Shown here piece by piece: positions 43,591 to 54,393 of a stretch of 64,000 nt of DNA. The notes under the pieces are model-generated. The model did not search any database and had not been told where the DNA came from. It saw only the letters and a program-made list of their open reading frames with translations. The position numbers were made by a program, and so were the translations under genes. The stretch is from the NCBI GenBank assembly GCA_963792785.1, contig CAWBXO010000001.1, positions 1,054,001 through 1,118,000 of the forward strand. Direction: 5' to 3'. The stretch is from CAWIMX01 sp963792785 (GTDB lineage: Bacteria > Acidobacteriota > Vicinamibacteria > Vicinamibacterales > CAVVIG01). How positions within the stretch are numbered: position 1 is the first letter of the stretch; each line of letters opens with the position of its first letter.

Positions 43591-44782
43591 CCCCAAACGG
43601 AAGCCCCTCGGTCAGCTCGGGCGCCTGGAGCGCGCGGGGCACGCGGTCGATCACGTCGATGGCGGGAATGTCCTCGCTCACGCCGGCGGACTGCAGCTCC
43701 TTGAACTTGCGCGCCTTGATGAGGACGTTGCCCTCGAGAGAGCCGACGGCGTTGTTATAGGCATCGAGGCTCGCCTTGAGCTTGCCGCCGAGATTCTCGA
43801 AATGCCCGCCGAGCACGCGCACGGCGTCGTAAAGCTGGCGCCCCAGCTCGCTGATGCGGCGCGCGTTCTCTTCCACCGCCTGCTGCTGCCAGCCGTACGC
43901 CACCGCGCGCAGCAGCGCGATGAGCGTCGTCGGGCTGGCCGGGATCACGTGCCGCTCGACGCCGAACTCGATGAGGGTGGGATCCTGCTCGAGGGCCGCG
44001 CTGAAAAACACCTCGCCCGGCAGGAACATCACGACGAACTCGGGGCTCGGCTGCACGTGCGCCGCATAGCTCTTGCCCGCGAGCTGCAGGAGGTGGGTCC
44101 TCACCTGGCGCGCGTGATCCGCGAGCAGCCGCTGGCGCGACTCCTCGTCGGTGGCCTCGAGGGCTTTCAGGTACGCGTCGAGCGGCACCTTGGCGTCGAT
44201 GACCACGCGCTTACCGCCGGGGAGGCTGACGATCACGTCGGGGCGCAGCCGCGCGCCGTCCGCCCCCTCGATGGTCTGCTGCTCGGTGAAGTCGCAGTGC
44301 TCCATCATGCCCGCGAGCTCCACGACGCGCTTGAGCTGGATCTCACCCCAGCGCCCGCGCACGCCGGGCCGCTTCAAGGCGTCGACGAGCCGGTGCGTCT
44401 CGGCGCGCAGGCCCTGACCGGCCGTGTCGAGCGCGGCGATCTTCTCGAGGAGCATGGCGCCGGTCTCGGAGCGGCGCCGCTCGGCGTCCTTGATCTCGCG
44501 GTCGACCGACTCGAGCGCCTTTGCCATCGGCGAGAGCAGATCTTCGATGGCCTTCTTCCGCGCGTCGATGTCGGCGGTCGTCTGGGCGCGGGTCTCGCGC
44601 AGACGGCTCTCCGCCAGGTCGAGAAACGCCTGATTGTTCTGCCGCAGCGCCTCGGCGCTCAACGACTGGATCGTGTCGCGCAGCGCCCGGTCGGCCTTCG
44701 GGCGCGCCACGAGCCAGCCGACGAGGACACCCGCGGCCAGCGCCGCGACGAGCAGGATGGCGGAGAGTGGTTCTATGGACAC
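43562..44782 (-). CDS. rmuC: DNA recombination protein RmuC
   Basis: 406 residues from a GTG. An N-terminal membrane anchor (residues 7-26) is followed by coiled coil to about residue 130. The RmuC nuclease-like core then begins (GVRGRWGEIQLKRVVELAGM, RPDVIVSLPGGKRVVIDAKVPLDAY, with the D-(x)n-D-A-K pattern of PD-(D/E)XK enzymes). RmuC limits recombination between inverted repeats, notable in a genome segment so rich in them. TATACT abuts the GTG, so the start could be slightly further downstream. Confidence 0.95.
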   Translation of the reverse strand: MSIEPLSAILLVAALAAGVLVGWLVARPKADRALRDTIQSLSAEALRQNNQAFLDLAESRLRETRAQTTADIDARKKAIEDLLSPMAKALESVDREIKDAERRRSETGAMLLEKIAALDTAGQGLRAETHRLVDALKRPGVRGRWGEIQLKRVVELAGMMEHCDFTEQQTIEGADGARLRPDVIVSLPGGKRVVIDAKVPLDAYLKALEATDEESRQRLLADHARQVRTHLLQLAGKSYAAHVQPSPEFVVMFLPGEVFFSAALEQDPTLIEFGVERHVIPASPTTLIALLRAVAYGWQQQAVEENARRISELGRQLYDAVRVLGGHFENLGGKLKASLDAYNNAVGSLEGNVLIKARKFKELQSAGVSEDIPAIDVIDRVPRALQAPELTEGLPFGAEETEELRS

Positions 44783-44787
44783 AGTAT

Positions 44788-44955
44788 AGTCGTCAGTCGT
44801 CAGTCGCTAGTCGTCAGTCCGACAGTCGCTAGTCGTCAGTCCGTCAGTCGCTAGTCGCTAGTCGTCAGTCGTCAGTCGCTAGTCGTCAGTCCGACAGTCG
44901 CTAGTCGTCAGTCCGTCAGTCGCTAGTCGCTAGTCAGTCGCTAGTCGGCTAGTCG
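44788..44955. repeat. Tandem array of GTCGTCAGTCGCTA-type words
   Basis: About 170 bases made only of the words GTCAGTCG, CTAGTCG, CAGTCCG and GTCGTCAGT in mixed order. One longer unit of about 60 bases (CTAGTCGTCAGTCCGACAGTCGCTAGTC and onward) occurs twice, at about 44808 and 44880. It lies directly behind the stop codon of the gene at 44956. There are no unique spacers, so it is not a CRISPR array. Confidence 0.85.
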
Positions 44956-45441
44956 TCAGCGGTTGACGACGAACGGTAGCCACGAGGGCGGCAGGGGCAG
45001 CTCGCGCGCCCGCAGCCCGCGCGCCACGGCGGCCAGTGCGCGCCGTGCCTCGAGCTGTGCATGGCGACGCTCGTCCGCGAACCGCTCCGGCCCGCGCGGC
45101 GCGATCCCGCGCGCCGCCGCGCGATCCGCCTGGAGCCGCGACAGCCGCGCGCGGTTCACTGGTTCGAACGGCTGACCGGTCTCGAGCCGCTCGGGGCTGC
45201 CCGTGAACACGCGGCCCGCGTCCTCGAGCGCGCGCTGGCGCCGCGCCTCCGCTCGGTGGCAGGCGAAGCACAGCGTGCGCGCGCGCCTGACGTCGATGCC
45301 GCGCCGCTCGGCTTCGGCCAGCGCGGCCCGGCAGGCCGGGCACAGGGCCCGATGGGCCAGCGCCTGCAGTTCGCCGCCAGGTAGCGTAACCCACTCATCT
45401 GCAACAGTTTCCACGGAGTCGTGACCGGTCTCGATCTTCAT
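44956..45441 (-). CDS. Hypothetical protein with two CxxC pairs
   Basis: 161 residues. CPAC (residues 34-37) and CFAC (58-61), the second followed by His, form a likely four-Cys zinc site. The rest is helical and very rich in Arg/Ala/Glu. The CFACH string fits a CxxCH heme motif by letter, but no signal peptide is present, so a zinc knuckle is more likely. TAGACT lies 6 nt before the ATG. Not recognised. Confidence 0.65.
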   Translation of the reverse strand: MKIETGHDSVETVADEWVTLPGGELQALAHRALCPACRAALAEAERRGIDVRRARTLCFACHRAEARRQRALEDAGRVFTGSPERLETGQPFEPVNRARLSRLQADRAAARGIAPRGPERFADERRHAQLEARRALAAVARGLRARELPLPPSWLPFVVNR

Positions 45442-45447
45442 GAGCCC

Positions 45448-45453
45448 AGTCTA
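45448..45453 (-). promoter_or_regulatory. Predicted -10 element of a leaderless promoter
   Basis: Minus-strand TAGACT (45453 to 45448), 6 nt before the ATG at 45441. Confidence 0.5.
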
Positions 45454-45517
45454 CGGCGGGGGTATGACAGGACGGGTCACACCGGGGAGAGCCTTTGGGG
45501 TTTCGTCGACGAGCAAC

Positions 45518-46519
45518 TCAGGGGGTGACCGTGACCGAGACGTTCTCGTCTGCCGTTGCGGGGCCATCATCGGCGCGCGCCCGCAGGACGTACGTGCCCG
45601 GCACGTCGAATGTGGCCGTCGTCGTCACCCTACCGTCGCTCGGCAACGGCGGAGCGAACCACACCGACGCCCAAGGCGAGTTGGCGCCGACGCGCAAGTC
45701 TTCCCACGTCTTGATCTGCGGTGGGTCGAAATGCACGGCCGCCGGGCCGCGGTACTGAATCCACGAAAGGTGCAGCCCGTTGTTCTTGTGGACGCTGCCT
45801 TGACTCGGGGGCACGCGCCAGATGTCCACGTCAGGCGTGTCGCTGACGTCCGACGATCCTGCGGCCGGCCCCTGACCGTTTGCGGCGGTCGTCTGTGCCC
45901 GCCGCGCCCGATTAATGGCCTCTTCTTCGGTGGTCGCCTTGGGCATGCCGTCGTCGGTCACGTTCGCCACGAGCACCAAGGGCTGACCGACCTTGACGGT
46001 TCTGGTCCTGCTGCCTTCAACCTCGAGCGTCGGCGGCTTGTTCGCGCGCAGTTCCGGACTGCTCGCCATGCCGGGCAACGCGCCGGTGTCCGACGCCTCC
46101 GCCAGGGCGTCGAGCCTGTAGTCGGCGTTGAGCGAGGCATAGGCTTTGGACGTGCGGCCATGCGTCGTCAACGTCCACACCAACTCGTCTCGCTCGCCGA
46201 ACTGACTGGGAACGGGGACCCTGAACACGTACCGGTTTCGCCGCGGGAAGAAATGCGTCGGCTGGCCCCGATCAACCGGTCCTGGCGCGAATCCATTGTC
46301 GAGGCCGACCGGCACGTCGATCTCCTCTTCCCAGTTCTTGTTCATGTAGCCGAACACGAAGTACTTGGCCCCATCGGCGTTCTGTTCCCAGCCTTCGTAT
46401 GCGGCCGAAATCGGTTGCCCCTTGGTATAGGTCAGCACCTGCGCGTGAACGCCGACGCCCGCCGAGCCGCTGGCCACGGCCAGACCGGCAGCGATGATGA
46501 ACGGGGTTCTCGACCACAC
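45518..46519 (-). CDS. Secreted beta-rich protein of the cytochrome/monooxygenase module, copy 2
   Basis: 333 residues from a GTG at 46519, preceded at 7 nt by AGGGGA (46527-46532), which overlaps the stop codon of the upstream gene. Signal peptide to about residue 26 (GVGVHAQ). ISAAYEGWEQNADGAKYFVFGYMNKNWEEEIDVPVG and RGQPTHFFPRRNRYVFRVPVP align with copy 1 at 37689-38669. The C-terminus (FDVPGTYVLRARADDGPATADENVSVTV) looks like an Ig-like sandwich. No catalytic motif was seen. Translation from the next upstream ATG would read through the poly-Gln DNA in another frame and is rejected. Confidence 0.8.
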   Translation of the reverse strand: MWSRTPFIIAAGLAVASGSAGVGVHAQVLTYTKGQPISAAYEGWEQNADGAKYFVFGYMNKNWEEEIDVPVGLDNGFAPGPVDRGQPTHFFPRRNRYVFRVPVPSQFGERDELVWTLTTHGRTSKAYASLNADYRLDALAEASDTGALPGMASSPELRANKPPTLEVEGSRTRTVKVGQPLVLVANVTDDGMPKATTEEEAINRARRAQTTAANGQGPAAGSSDVSDTPDVDIWRVPPSQGSVHKNNGLHLSWIQYRGPAAVHFDPPQIKTWEDLRVGANSPWASVWFAPPLPSDGRVTTTATFDVPGTYVLRARADDGPATADENVSVTVTP

Positions 46520-46530
46520 GTGGGTGTCCC

Positions 46531-48006
<1,476 letters not shown>

Positions 48007-48099
48007 AGCGCACGCTCCTTCAAAGACCGGAAACTGGCGAGGTTGGCCTACTTGTAACGCCGATGGGCGCCGGGAATTGTCGCGCTTTGTCGCAATCCC

Positions 48100-48158
48100 T
48101 TCCCCAACTCCCCAACTCCCCAGCTCCCCAGTTCCCCAGCTCCTCAGCTCCTCAGCTT
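48100..48158. repeat. Short-word array (CTCCCCAACTCCCCAG type)
   Basis: About seven words alternate CTCCCCAACT, CCCCAGCT and CTCCTCAGCT, running into the stop codon of the nitrilase gene at 48152. The words are the complement of those at 43508-43546 and the same as those at 43556-43590. Confidence 0.7.
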
Positions 48159-49174
48159 CTTCGGTGTCCCCTGGCGCCCTTCGCCGATTCGATGCGCCTC
48201 ACGTTCTCCTCGTAGGACAGCGGCTCGCCCGGCGACACGCGCGGCGGATAACCGCCCTCGCCGCGGTACACGGCGTACGCGCCGGTGCGCAGGTGCGCCA
48301 GCATGTCGTGCCCCACGCGGACCTGCCGCTCGTGCCGCAGCGCGGAGATGTCCACCGGCGCCACGACGATGCGCTCGCCCGGGCCCGGCGAGGCTTCGGC
48401 GAGCAGCCGGCCGTCGAAGTCCACCACCTGGGACCCGCCGGGCCACGAATACGGCGGGTAGTGCCGCAGGCTCGCCCCCTGATTGGCGGCCACCACGTAC
48501 GCCATGTTCTCGAGGGCGCGGACACGGTTGACGAGCGTCCACCAGTTCATCGGCTCGGTCGCGCCCCACGGATCCATGTACGCGGACACGCGCACGAGCA
48601 CCTCGGCGCCGTTGGCGGCCAGTTGGCGGATCGCCTCGGGGAACAGCCAGTCGTAGCAGATGGCGCAGCCGATGCGCCCGATGGGCGTGTCGACGACTGG
48701 AAACAGCGGTTCGTCGTAGCCGGGGAGATCGTGGGGGCTGCTGTGCACCTCGAACGGGATCCAGGGGTTGACCTTGCGGTACTTCGCCAGCACGCCGTCG
48801 GCGCCGATGAAGCACGTCGTGTTGAACACGACGCCGGGCCACCGGGGATCCTCCTCGAGCATCGTGCCGCTCTGGATGTAGATGCCGTGCTCGCGCGCCT
48901 TGTCGGCGAGGCGCGCCGTGTGCTCGTTCGGAATGGGGACGGTCAGCTTCTGAAGCAGCTCCTGCACGGTCGGGAACACTGGAGCCGCGTGGGCGAACTC
49001 CGGGAAGACGACGAGCCGCACCGGCAGGAACGGCGCGCTGCCGGCCACGGCCGAGTCGATCATGCTCAGCATGCGGTCGGTGTTGGCGCGCATCTGACGG
49101 CGATCCAGCGGGTTCGCCATGTCGGTCTGGCAGGCCGCGGCGGCGTACCGGATGTGCTCGCGCTCGAGGCTCAC
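48152..49174 (-). CDS. Carbon-nitrogen hydrolase (nitrilase superfamily)
   Basis: 340 residues from a GTG that overlaps the preceding stop (GTGA). The catalytic triad is Glu59 (FPEFAHA), Lys134 (KYRKVNP) and Cys173 (AICYDWLFPE). RYAAAACQTD at the start and VAANQGASLRHYPPYSWPGGS fit the amidase-like branches. It would hydrolyse an amide, carbamoyl or nitrile bond in the cytoplasm. It is the last gene of a five-gene operon whose other members are exported; the link is unexplained. The very long open frame upstream of it is an antisense-style shadow through its neighbours. Confidence 0.9.
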   Translation of the reverse strand: MSLEREHIRYAAAACQTDMANPLDRRQMRANTDRMLSMIDSAVAGSAPFLPVRLVVFPEFAHAAPVFPTVQELLQKLTVPIPNEHTARLADKAREHGIYIQSGTMLEEDPRWPGVVFNTTCFIGADGVLAKYRKVNPWIPFEVHSSPHDLPGYDEPLFPVVDTPIGRIGCAICYDWLFPEAIRQLAANGAEVLVRVSAYMDPWGATEPMNWWTLVNRVRALENMAYVVAANQGASLRHYPPYSWPGGSQVVDFDGRLLAEASPGPGERIVVAPVDISALRHERQVRVGHDMLAHLRTGAYAVYRGEGGYPPRVSPGEPLSYEENVRRIESAKGARGHRRS

Positions 49175-52100
49175 GGCTGGCTGTTCCGACTGGACATCTC
49201 GGCGGCCATCGACGGCACCGACCTGGTGACTACGCGCGTGTTGTACTCGGCCTGGTACCGCTGGTGCGCGGGCGTGTCGGGATAGTGCTCGGGCGCGGCG
49301 TACGGATACGCGGTCATGCCGTGGAACGGCAGCGGCTCCACCCGGTCGGGGCTGGCCGAGTGGATGTCCATCTCCTTGCTGAAGCCGTCTGCGTACAGGA
49401 GCCACGTGACGGACCAGCCGGCGGGCGGGGGCGGGGCCGCCGCCGCGTCGAAGGCCAGCGCGATTTCGTCGCCCGATTTGGCGATCACGAACATGTCGTC
49501 GCTCGCGGTCAGGAGCTCCCGCACGTCGCCCGGGCGGGTGTAACGGCCGGGCATGGCCTTCCACGGCGACGCGTCCGTGACGCGCGTGTAGTCGTACCGC
49601 GGCGGCTCGGCGCCGTCGGGCCGGACTTCCGCCGAGAACCCGCGCGCCCCGAGGGTCGCCGTCAGCGGGTCGAGCCGCTGGACCCGCAGGTCGGCGTCCG
49701 GCACGGCCGTGGCGACCAGCGCGCGATCCCAGTAGATCCGCATGTTCGTCAGGATGCGCACCTCGTGCTCGCCTGGGCGGAGCCGTCCGGTGAGGTCCAC
49801 GGTCACCGTCTGCGGCCGGCCGACCGGAATGCCGATGTCGTCGACGACCGTTCGCCAGTGCCCGCGGGCGTCCCGCGCCTGCAGCCGCGGCGGCGTCAGG
49901 GACAGGCCGCTCTGGCTGGCGGCCAGGTTGTCGCTCGAGAACGCGTAGTCGGTCCAGGCCGTCAGCAGGAGCACGGGCCGGGCGCCCGGCGATCCCAGAT
50001 CCAGGGTGAGCGTGTGCGGCGCGGCATAGCCGCGAATCCGCCCGAGGGCAAAGCCGTCGGGATACCGCCGATCGACGGCCGCGATCCGTTCGGTCACGTC
50101 GTCTCCCGCATCGTCGGTCGCGCGAGGGACGCGCTCGCCGGTCACGGCGAGCAGGCGGAACGGCTTGGCCGACTCGGTCATGCCTTCGTCCGGGTAGACG
50201 TTGACGCCGGGCGGATGCGCGACCTGCAGGAGCTGAAAGCGATCGGCGAACAGCACTTCCTCCAGCTCGTTGGTCACGCGGATCTCGTATCGCCCGTCCT
50301 TCTCGCGCAGCCCCCCGTCGGGGATGCGCACGTATTCGATCGGGTCGGGGGTGTTGCGGACGCCCGGTTCCTCCAGGTAGCCCATTTCGCCGCCGCCCAT
50401 GAAGTCGGTGATGAACTCGAAGCGGTCGCCGTTCCACGTGAACAGGAACGGGCACGAGGACGGCTTGCGGTCGAGCTCCTCGACAGCGAGCGTCGGCGGC
50501 AGGGCCGTGTCGCGCACCTCGGCCTGGAGAATGCCCGAGGGCCAGAGCACCTGGACCGCCTCGGCGCCCGGCCGGGCCCCCAGGCCGAAGACGAGATCGG
50601 CCGGCGCCACGGGCGGCGTCGCCGAGGAAGTTTCCAGGCGGCTGCTGAGACTCCCGGCGCGGACCTGAATCTTCGCACCGATGCCGAGGCGGTTGCTCAC
50701 GCGGCCGGCGAGCGCGACGCGAAGCGAATGCGCGTCGTCGCCGCCGCGCCCGTGCCACACGGTGAGCGAGCCGCCGGCGCCCGTCACGAGATCCGTTCGC
50801 CCGTCGGCGTTGAGGTCCGCGAGCGCCAGGCTCCGCGCCGAGGCTGGCCGCGCGCCGCGTGACGCCTGCGGCAAGGCCGTCTCCGAGACGTCGATCCAGC
50901 GGTCGCCGAGGTTGCGCGCCAGGCGGGGGCCGTCGGCGGACCAGGCGAGGAGGTCCAGCAGCCCGTCGAGGTCGTAGTCGACGAACTGCGCGGCGATGTC
51001 GCCGCGGAGGGCGCCCGGCGCGTCGGCGACCTGGAACCGCCCGTGCCCGTTGCTCAGCGCGAGCACGCCGCCATCGGCGCCGCCAAAGAAGAAATCGGGG
51101 AAGCCGTCCTTGTTCACGTCGGCGACGGTCGCCGACGTGACCTCGCGGGCGCCCAGCGCCGCCGTCAGGCGGACGTCGGCGGCGACATCGCGAAACGTGC
51201 CGTCGCGAAGGTTCTGGAACAGGAGCGGCGCCGCGCCGTCGTTGACCACCAGGAGATCGACGTCGCGGCGGTTGTCGAAATCGGTGGGAACGATCGCGAC
51301 CGCGCGCGTCGCGGCGCCCAGGCCGGCCTCGTCCGTCGTGTCGGTGAACGTGCCGTCGCCGTTGTTGCGCAGCAACTGCAACCGCGCCGGCGCGAAGTCC
51401 ACCGGGAACACGAGCGGGCGGTCCGCGGCCAGCGCCCGGCTGGCGACCAGGTCGGCCAGGCCCGCGATCACGAGGTCGAGGTCGCCGTCGTGATCCACGT
51501 CGGAGAGCGCCGCCGCGCCCGGCAGGAATGGATACGCGGGGATGCCGGCCGCCGCCGTCACGTCCGTGAAGCGGCCATGATCGTTGTGATAGAGCGAGCT
51601 CCGGCCGTAGCGCAGCACGAACAGATCGACCGCGCCGTCGTTGTCGTAGTCGCCGGCGACGCACCCGATCGGCTCGCCCTCCGGGGCCCCGGCCAGCCCG
51701 GACGCGCCGGTGACGTCGCGTCCAGGCGTCCTGGCCGTCGTTCTGAAAGATCCGCTGGCCCGCCTGCGAGGCTTCCACGAGATCGAGGTCGCCGTCGCCG
51801 TCCACGTCCGCCAGCACGACGCAACCGCCGAGCCCGGCGGCGATCTGCCGCGCGCCGTCGGCCGTGAGATCCCCCGCGCCGAAGCTGCGTCCGAAGGGGG
51901 ACGCCACGGCCGGGCCCTTGTCCCCGGGCGCCACGACCGGCCCGGCCACGAAGCTCGCCGACGGCACCGCCGGGTCCACCAGGTCGGGCTCGGCGCCGGT
52001 GGAGGCCATAGCCTCGGCGTAGTGTCCCTGCTCGAGATATCCGGTGCCGTAGGTGACGGCGTAGCCGGTCGCGCGCAGCTGCTGCGCGCGGTCGAGCACG

Positions 52101-52687
52101 GCGCGGCCCTCGTCGGCTTCCCCGCCCCGCGTCAATGCGAGTCCGAGGTTGTAGAGCGCCGTCACGTTGAACGGCTCGCGCTCGACCGCTGGGCGCAGCG
52201 CCGCGATGGCGTCGGGATATTGCCGCCGTTCCAGGAGGATCTGCCCGAGGTTGATGCTGGTGCCCGCGTCGTCGGGATCGATCTCGTGCACCCGCTGAAA
52301 CTCGCGCAGGGCATCGTCGGTCCTGTTCTGCGCGCGGGCCACGAGGCCGAGCACGTAGTGCGGCTCAGGCGCCGACGGCAGCAGGCGGGCCGCCTCGGCG
52401 GCTTCCCGCTCCGCCCCGTCGAGGTCCTGCACGTAGAGCAGCGCGAGGCTCAGGTTGACGTGCGCCATCGCGAGGGACGCGTCGATCCGCAGCGCGTCGC
52501 GGAAGTCGTCGGCGGCATCCTCGTAGTTGAACTGCTCGAGTTGGGCCACGCCACGGTTGTTCGCGCGATAGGCCTGTTCGCGCGCGTCGTCGACCGAGCG
52601 CCCGCGCCCGCACGCGCTCACGCCCGCCGCGAGCAGACACACCCCCAGCAGGAGCGGCGACCGTGCGGCGATCCATCTTGTGTGCAT
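49171..52687 (-). CDS. Lipoprotein with TPRs, FG-GAP repeats and an ASPIC/UnbV-like domain, interrupted by a +1 frameshift
   Basis: Start ATG at 52687 with GAGG in the leader. Lipobox GVSAC near residue 26, then about five TPRs, then FG-GAP repeats with Ca-binding DVDGDGDLDL loops. At about 51718 the frame moves by one base: dropping one C from ACGCGAC joins DGQDAW to TDVTGASGLAGAPEGE, and the second frame then continues to the stop at 49171. The second part has more FG-GAP repeats, an ASPIC/UnbV-like block (GIGAKIQVRAG, VLWPSG) and a long C-terminal beta-rich region. About 1,170 residues in all if the frame is restored. Third-from-last logic: it follows the CRTAC1 gene and precedes the nitrilase. 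Confidence 0.78.
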
Positions 52688-52707
52688 GGCGCCTCGCGGG
52701 TGAGAGG

Positions 52708-54393
52708 TCAGCGGCCTTCGATCGGCGTCCGGCCCGCGATCCCCTTGCCTTCCTCGACGGTGATCGTCTGGTTCGCGTCGAGGGCGCCCGAGGTGTCCGT
52801 CTGTCCGCTCGGCCAGGTGACGCGCAGCGCGTCCACGCCGGCCGCCGAGCCGAGACCGAAGGTCAGCGGCAGCTCGCTCTGCGAGGCGAAGCTCGATCCC
52901 GTCTTCACGATCTGCCAGTGCCGGCCGCCGCCGCGCAGCGACACCTCCACGCGAGCGCCGATGCCGTCGCGATTGGAGGCGGTGCCGACCGTGCGCACGC
53001 GCAGCACGTGGTTCGTGTTGCCGCCGTCGTTGCGCAACAGGCGCGCCGGTCCGTTGTTCGCCGTCACCACCACGTCCAGGTCGCCGTCGTGGTCGTAATC
53101 GGCGTAGGCGGCGCCTCGGCCGACCATCGCGCGCTGCAGGCCGGGGCCGGAGGCGGCGCTGACGTCCTCGAACTGCTTGCCGCCGAGGTTCCGGAACAGC
53201 TGCGGGGTCTGCGCGTACTTGACGCGCGACTGCACGTGCTCGATGTCGTCGCTCACGTGGCCGTTGGCGGCGAAGATGTCCGGCAATCCGTCGAGGTCGT
53301 AGTCGAAAAAGAACAGGCCGAACGTCAGGGTCAGCAGCGACGAGCGTCCGACGGCCGACCGTGGCGCGTCGTCGATGAACAGCCCGTGGCCCTCGTTGTG
53401 ATACAGCGCCATCATCTGGTTCGAGAAGTTGCCGATGATGAGACCCGGCAGGCCCGTGCCGTCGTAATCGGATGCGTCGACGCCCATGCCCGCCCGCGCG
53501 ACGCCCGACTCGCTGAAGGCCACGCCGGCTTCCACGGCCACGTCCTCGAACGTCCCGTCGCCCTTGTTGCGGTACAGGCGGTTCGGCTCCGTGTCGTTCG
53601 ACACGAAGACGTCCATGTGGCCGTCGGCGTCGAAGTCGAGCATCGCGACGCCCAGGCCTTTGGAGGAGGCGTCGTCCAGCCCGGCCTTCGCGGTGACGTT
53701 CTCGAACGTGCCGTCGCCGCGGTTTCTGAAGAGGGTCGGGCTCTGGCCCGTGTACGACTCGGGCGTGCAGTAGGACTTGTTCGTGCCGTCGAGCGTGCAG
53801 AACAGATCCGTCGCGATCGACCACGCGACGTAATGCGCCACGAACAGATCCAGGCGGCCGTCGTTGTCGTAGTCGAACCACAGCGCGCTCGTCGAAAAGC
53901 CGTGATCGGCCACCCCGGCCTTCGCCGTCACGTCGACGAACCGCCCCGAGCCCAGGTTATGGAACAGGTGGTTGCCGTCGAGCGCGGTGACGTAGAGATC
54001 GACCTTTCCGTCGTTGTCGAAGTCGCCGGCGGCGGCGCCGATGCCGTAGAGCGAGACGTCGAGCCCCGACCCGTGGGTCACGTCGGCGAACTTGCCGTCG
54101 TGCGTGTTGCGATAGAGCGCCGGCAGCGACGCGGCGCCCGGGCGTCCCGGCCACGGCTTCGAGTTGACGAAGAAGAGGTCCTGCCAGCCGTCGCCGTCCT
54201 CGTCGAACCACACGGCGCCGGACCCGATCGTCTCCGGCAGGTACTTGCGGCCGAACGCGCCGCTGTTGTGAACGAAATGGATGCCCGCCGCCGCGGTGAC
54301 GTCGGTGAACGTCACGGGCGGCGCGGCCGCCGACACGACGATGCCGGTCGCCACCGCCGCCAGGGCCAGACACATGCGCGTACACCAGGTCAT
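52708..54393 (-). CDS. CRTAC1 family protein (FG-GAP propeller plus ASPIC/UnbV domain), operon copy
   Basis: 561 residues with a signal peptide. FTDVTAAAGIHFVHNSGAFG is followed by some seven FG-GAP blades, each with a DxDxDG-type Ca loop (WFDEDGDGWQDL, GDFDNDGKVDLYV, WFDYDNDGRLDLFV, YADYDHDGDLDVVV), then the ASPIC/UnbV domain (SNRDGIGARVEV, LRVTWPSGQTD). Two conserved Cys (DLFCTLD, SYCTPESY) are shared with the copy at 62260. It is an extracellular Ca-binding propeller of unknown ligand. The ATG overlaps the stop of the cytochrome gene (ATGA). Confidence 0.92.
   Translation of the reverse strand: MTWCTRMCLALAAVATGIVVSAAAPPVTFTDVTAAAGIHFVHNSGAFGRKYLPETIGSGAVWFDEDGDGWQDLFFVNSKPWPGRPGAASLPALYRNTHDGKFADVTHGSGLDVSLYGIGAAAGDFDNDGKVDLYVTALDGNHLFHNLGSGRFVDVTAKAGVADHGFSTSALWFDYDNDGRLDLFVAHYVAWSIATDLFCTLDGTNKSYCTPESYTGQSPTLFRNRGDGTFENVTAKAGLDDASSKGLGVAMLDFDADGHMDVFVSNDTEPNRLYRNKGDGTFEDVAVEAGVAFSESGVARAGMGVDASDYDGTGLPGLIIGNFSNQMMALYHNEGHGLFIDDAPRSAVGRSSLLTLTFGLFFFDYDLDGLPDIFAANGHVSDDIEHVQSRVKYAQTPQLFRNLGGKQFEDVSAASGPGLQRAMVGRGAAYADYDHDGDLDVVVTANNGPARLLRNDGGNTNHVLRVRTVGTASNRDGIGARVEVSLRGGGRHWQIVKTGSSFASQSELPLTFGLGSAAGVDALRVTWPSGQTDTSGALDANQTITVEEGKGIAGRTPIEGR

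Noticed and set aside
44788..44955. CRISPR-like array
   Set aside because: Words are mixed and contiguous, with no constant repeat-spacer period and no cas genes.
51718..51722. Programmed +1 frameshift in the TPR/FG-GAP gene
   Set aside because: There is no slippery sequence with a stop or stimulatory structure, and three other genes show the same kind of single-base break.
48152..53881. One 1,909-codon minus-strand frame
   Set aside because: It contains the nitrilase and the first part of the TPR/FG-GAP gene only because they happen to share a frame; the intervening translation is out of frame with the FG-GAP and CRTAC1 genes.
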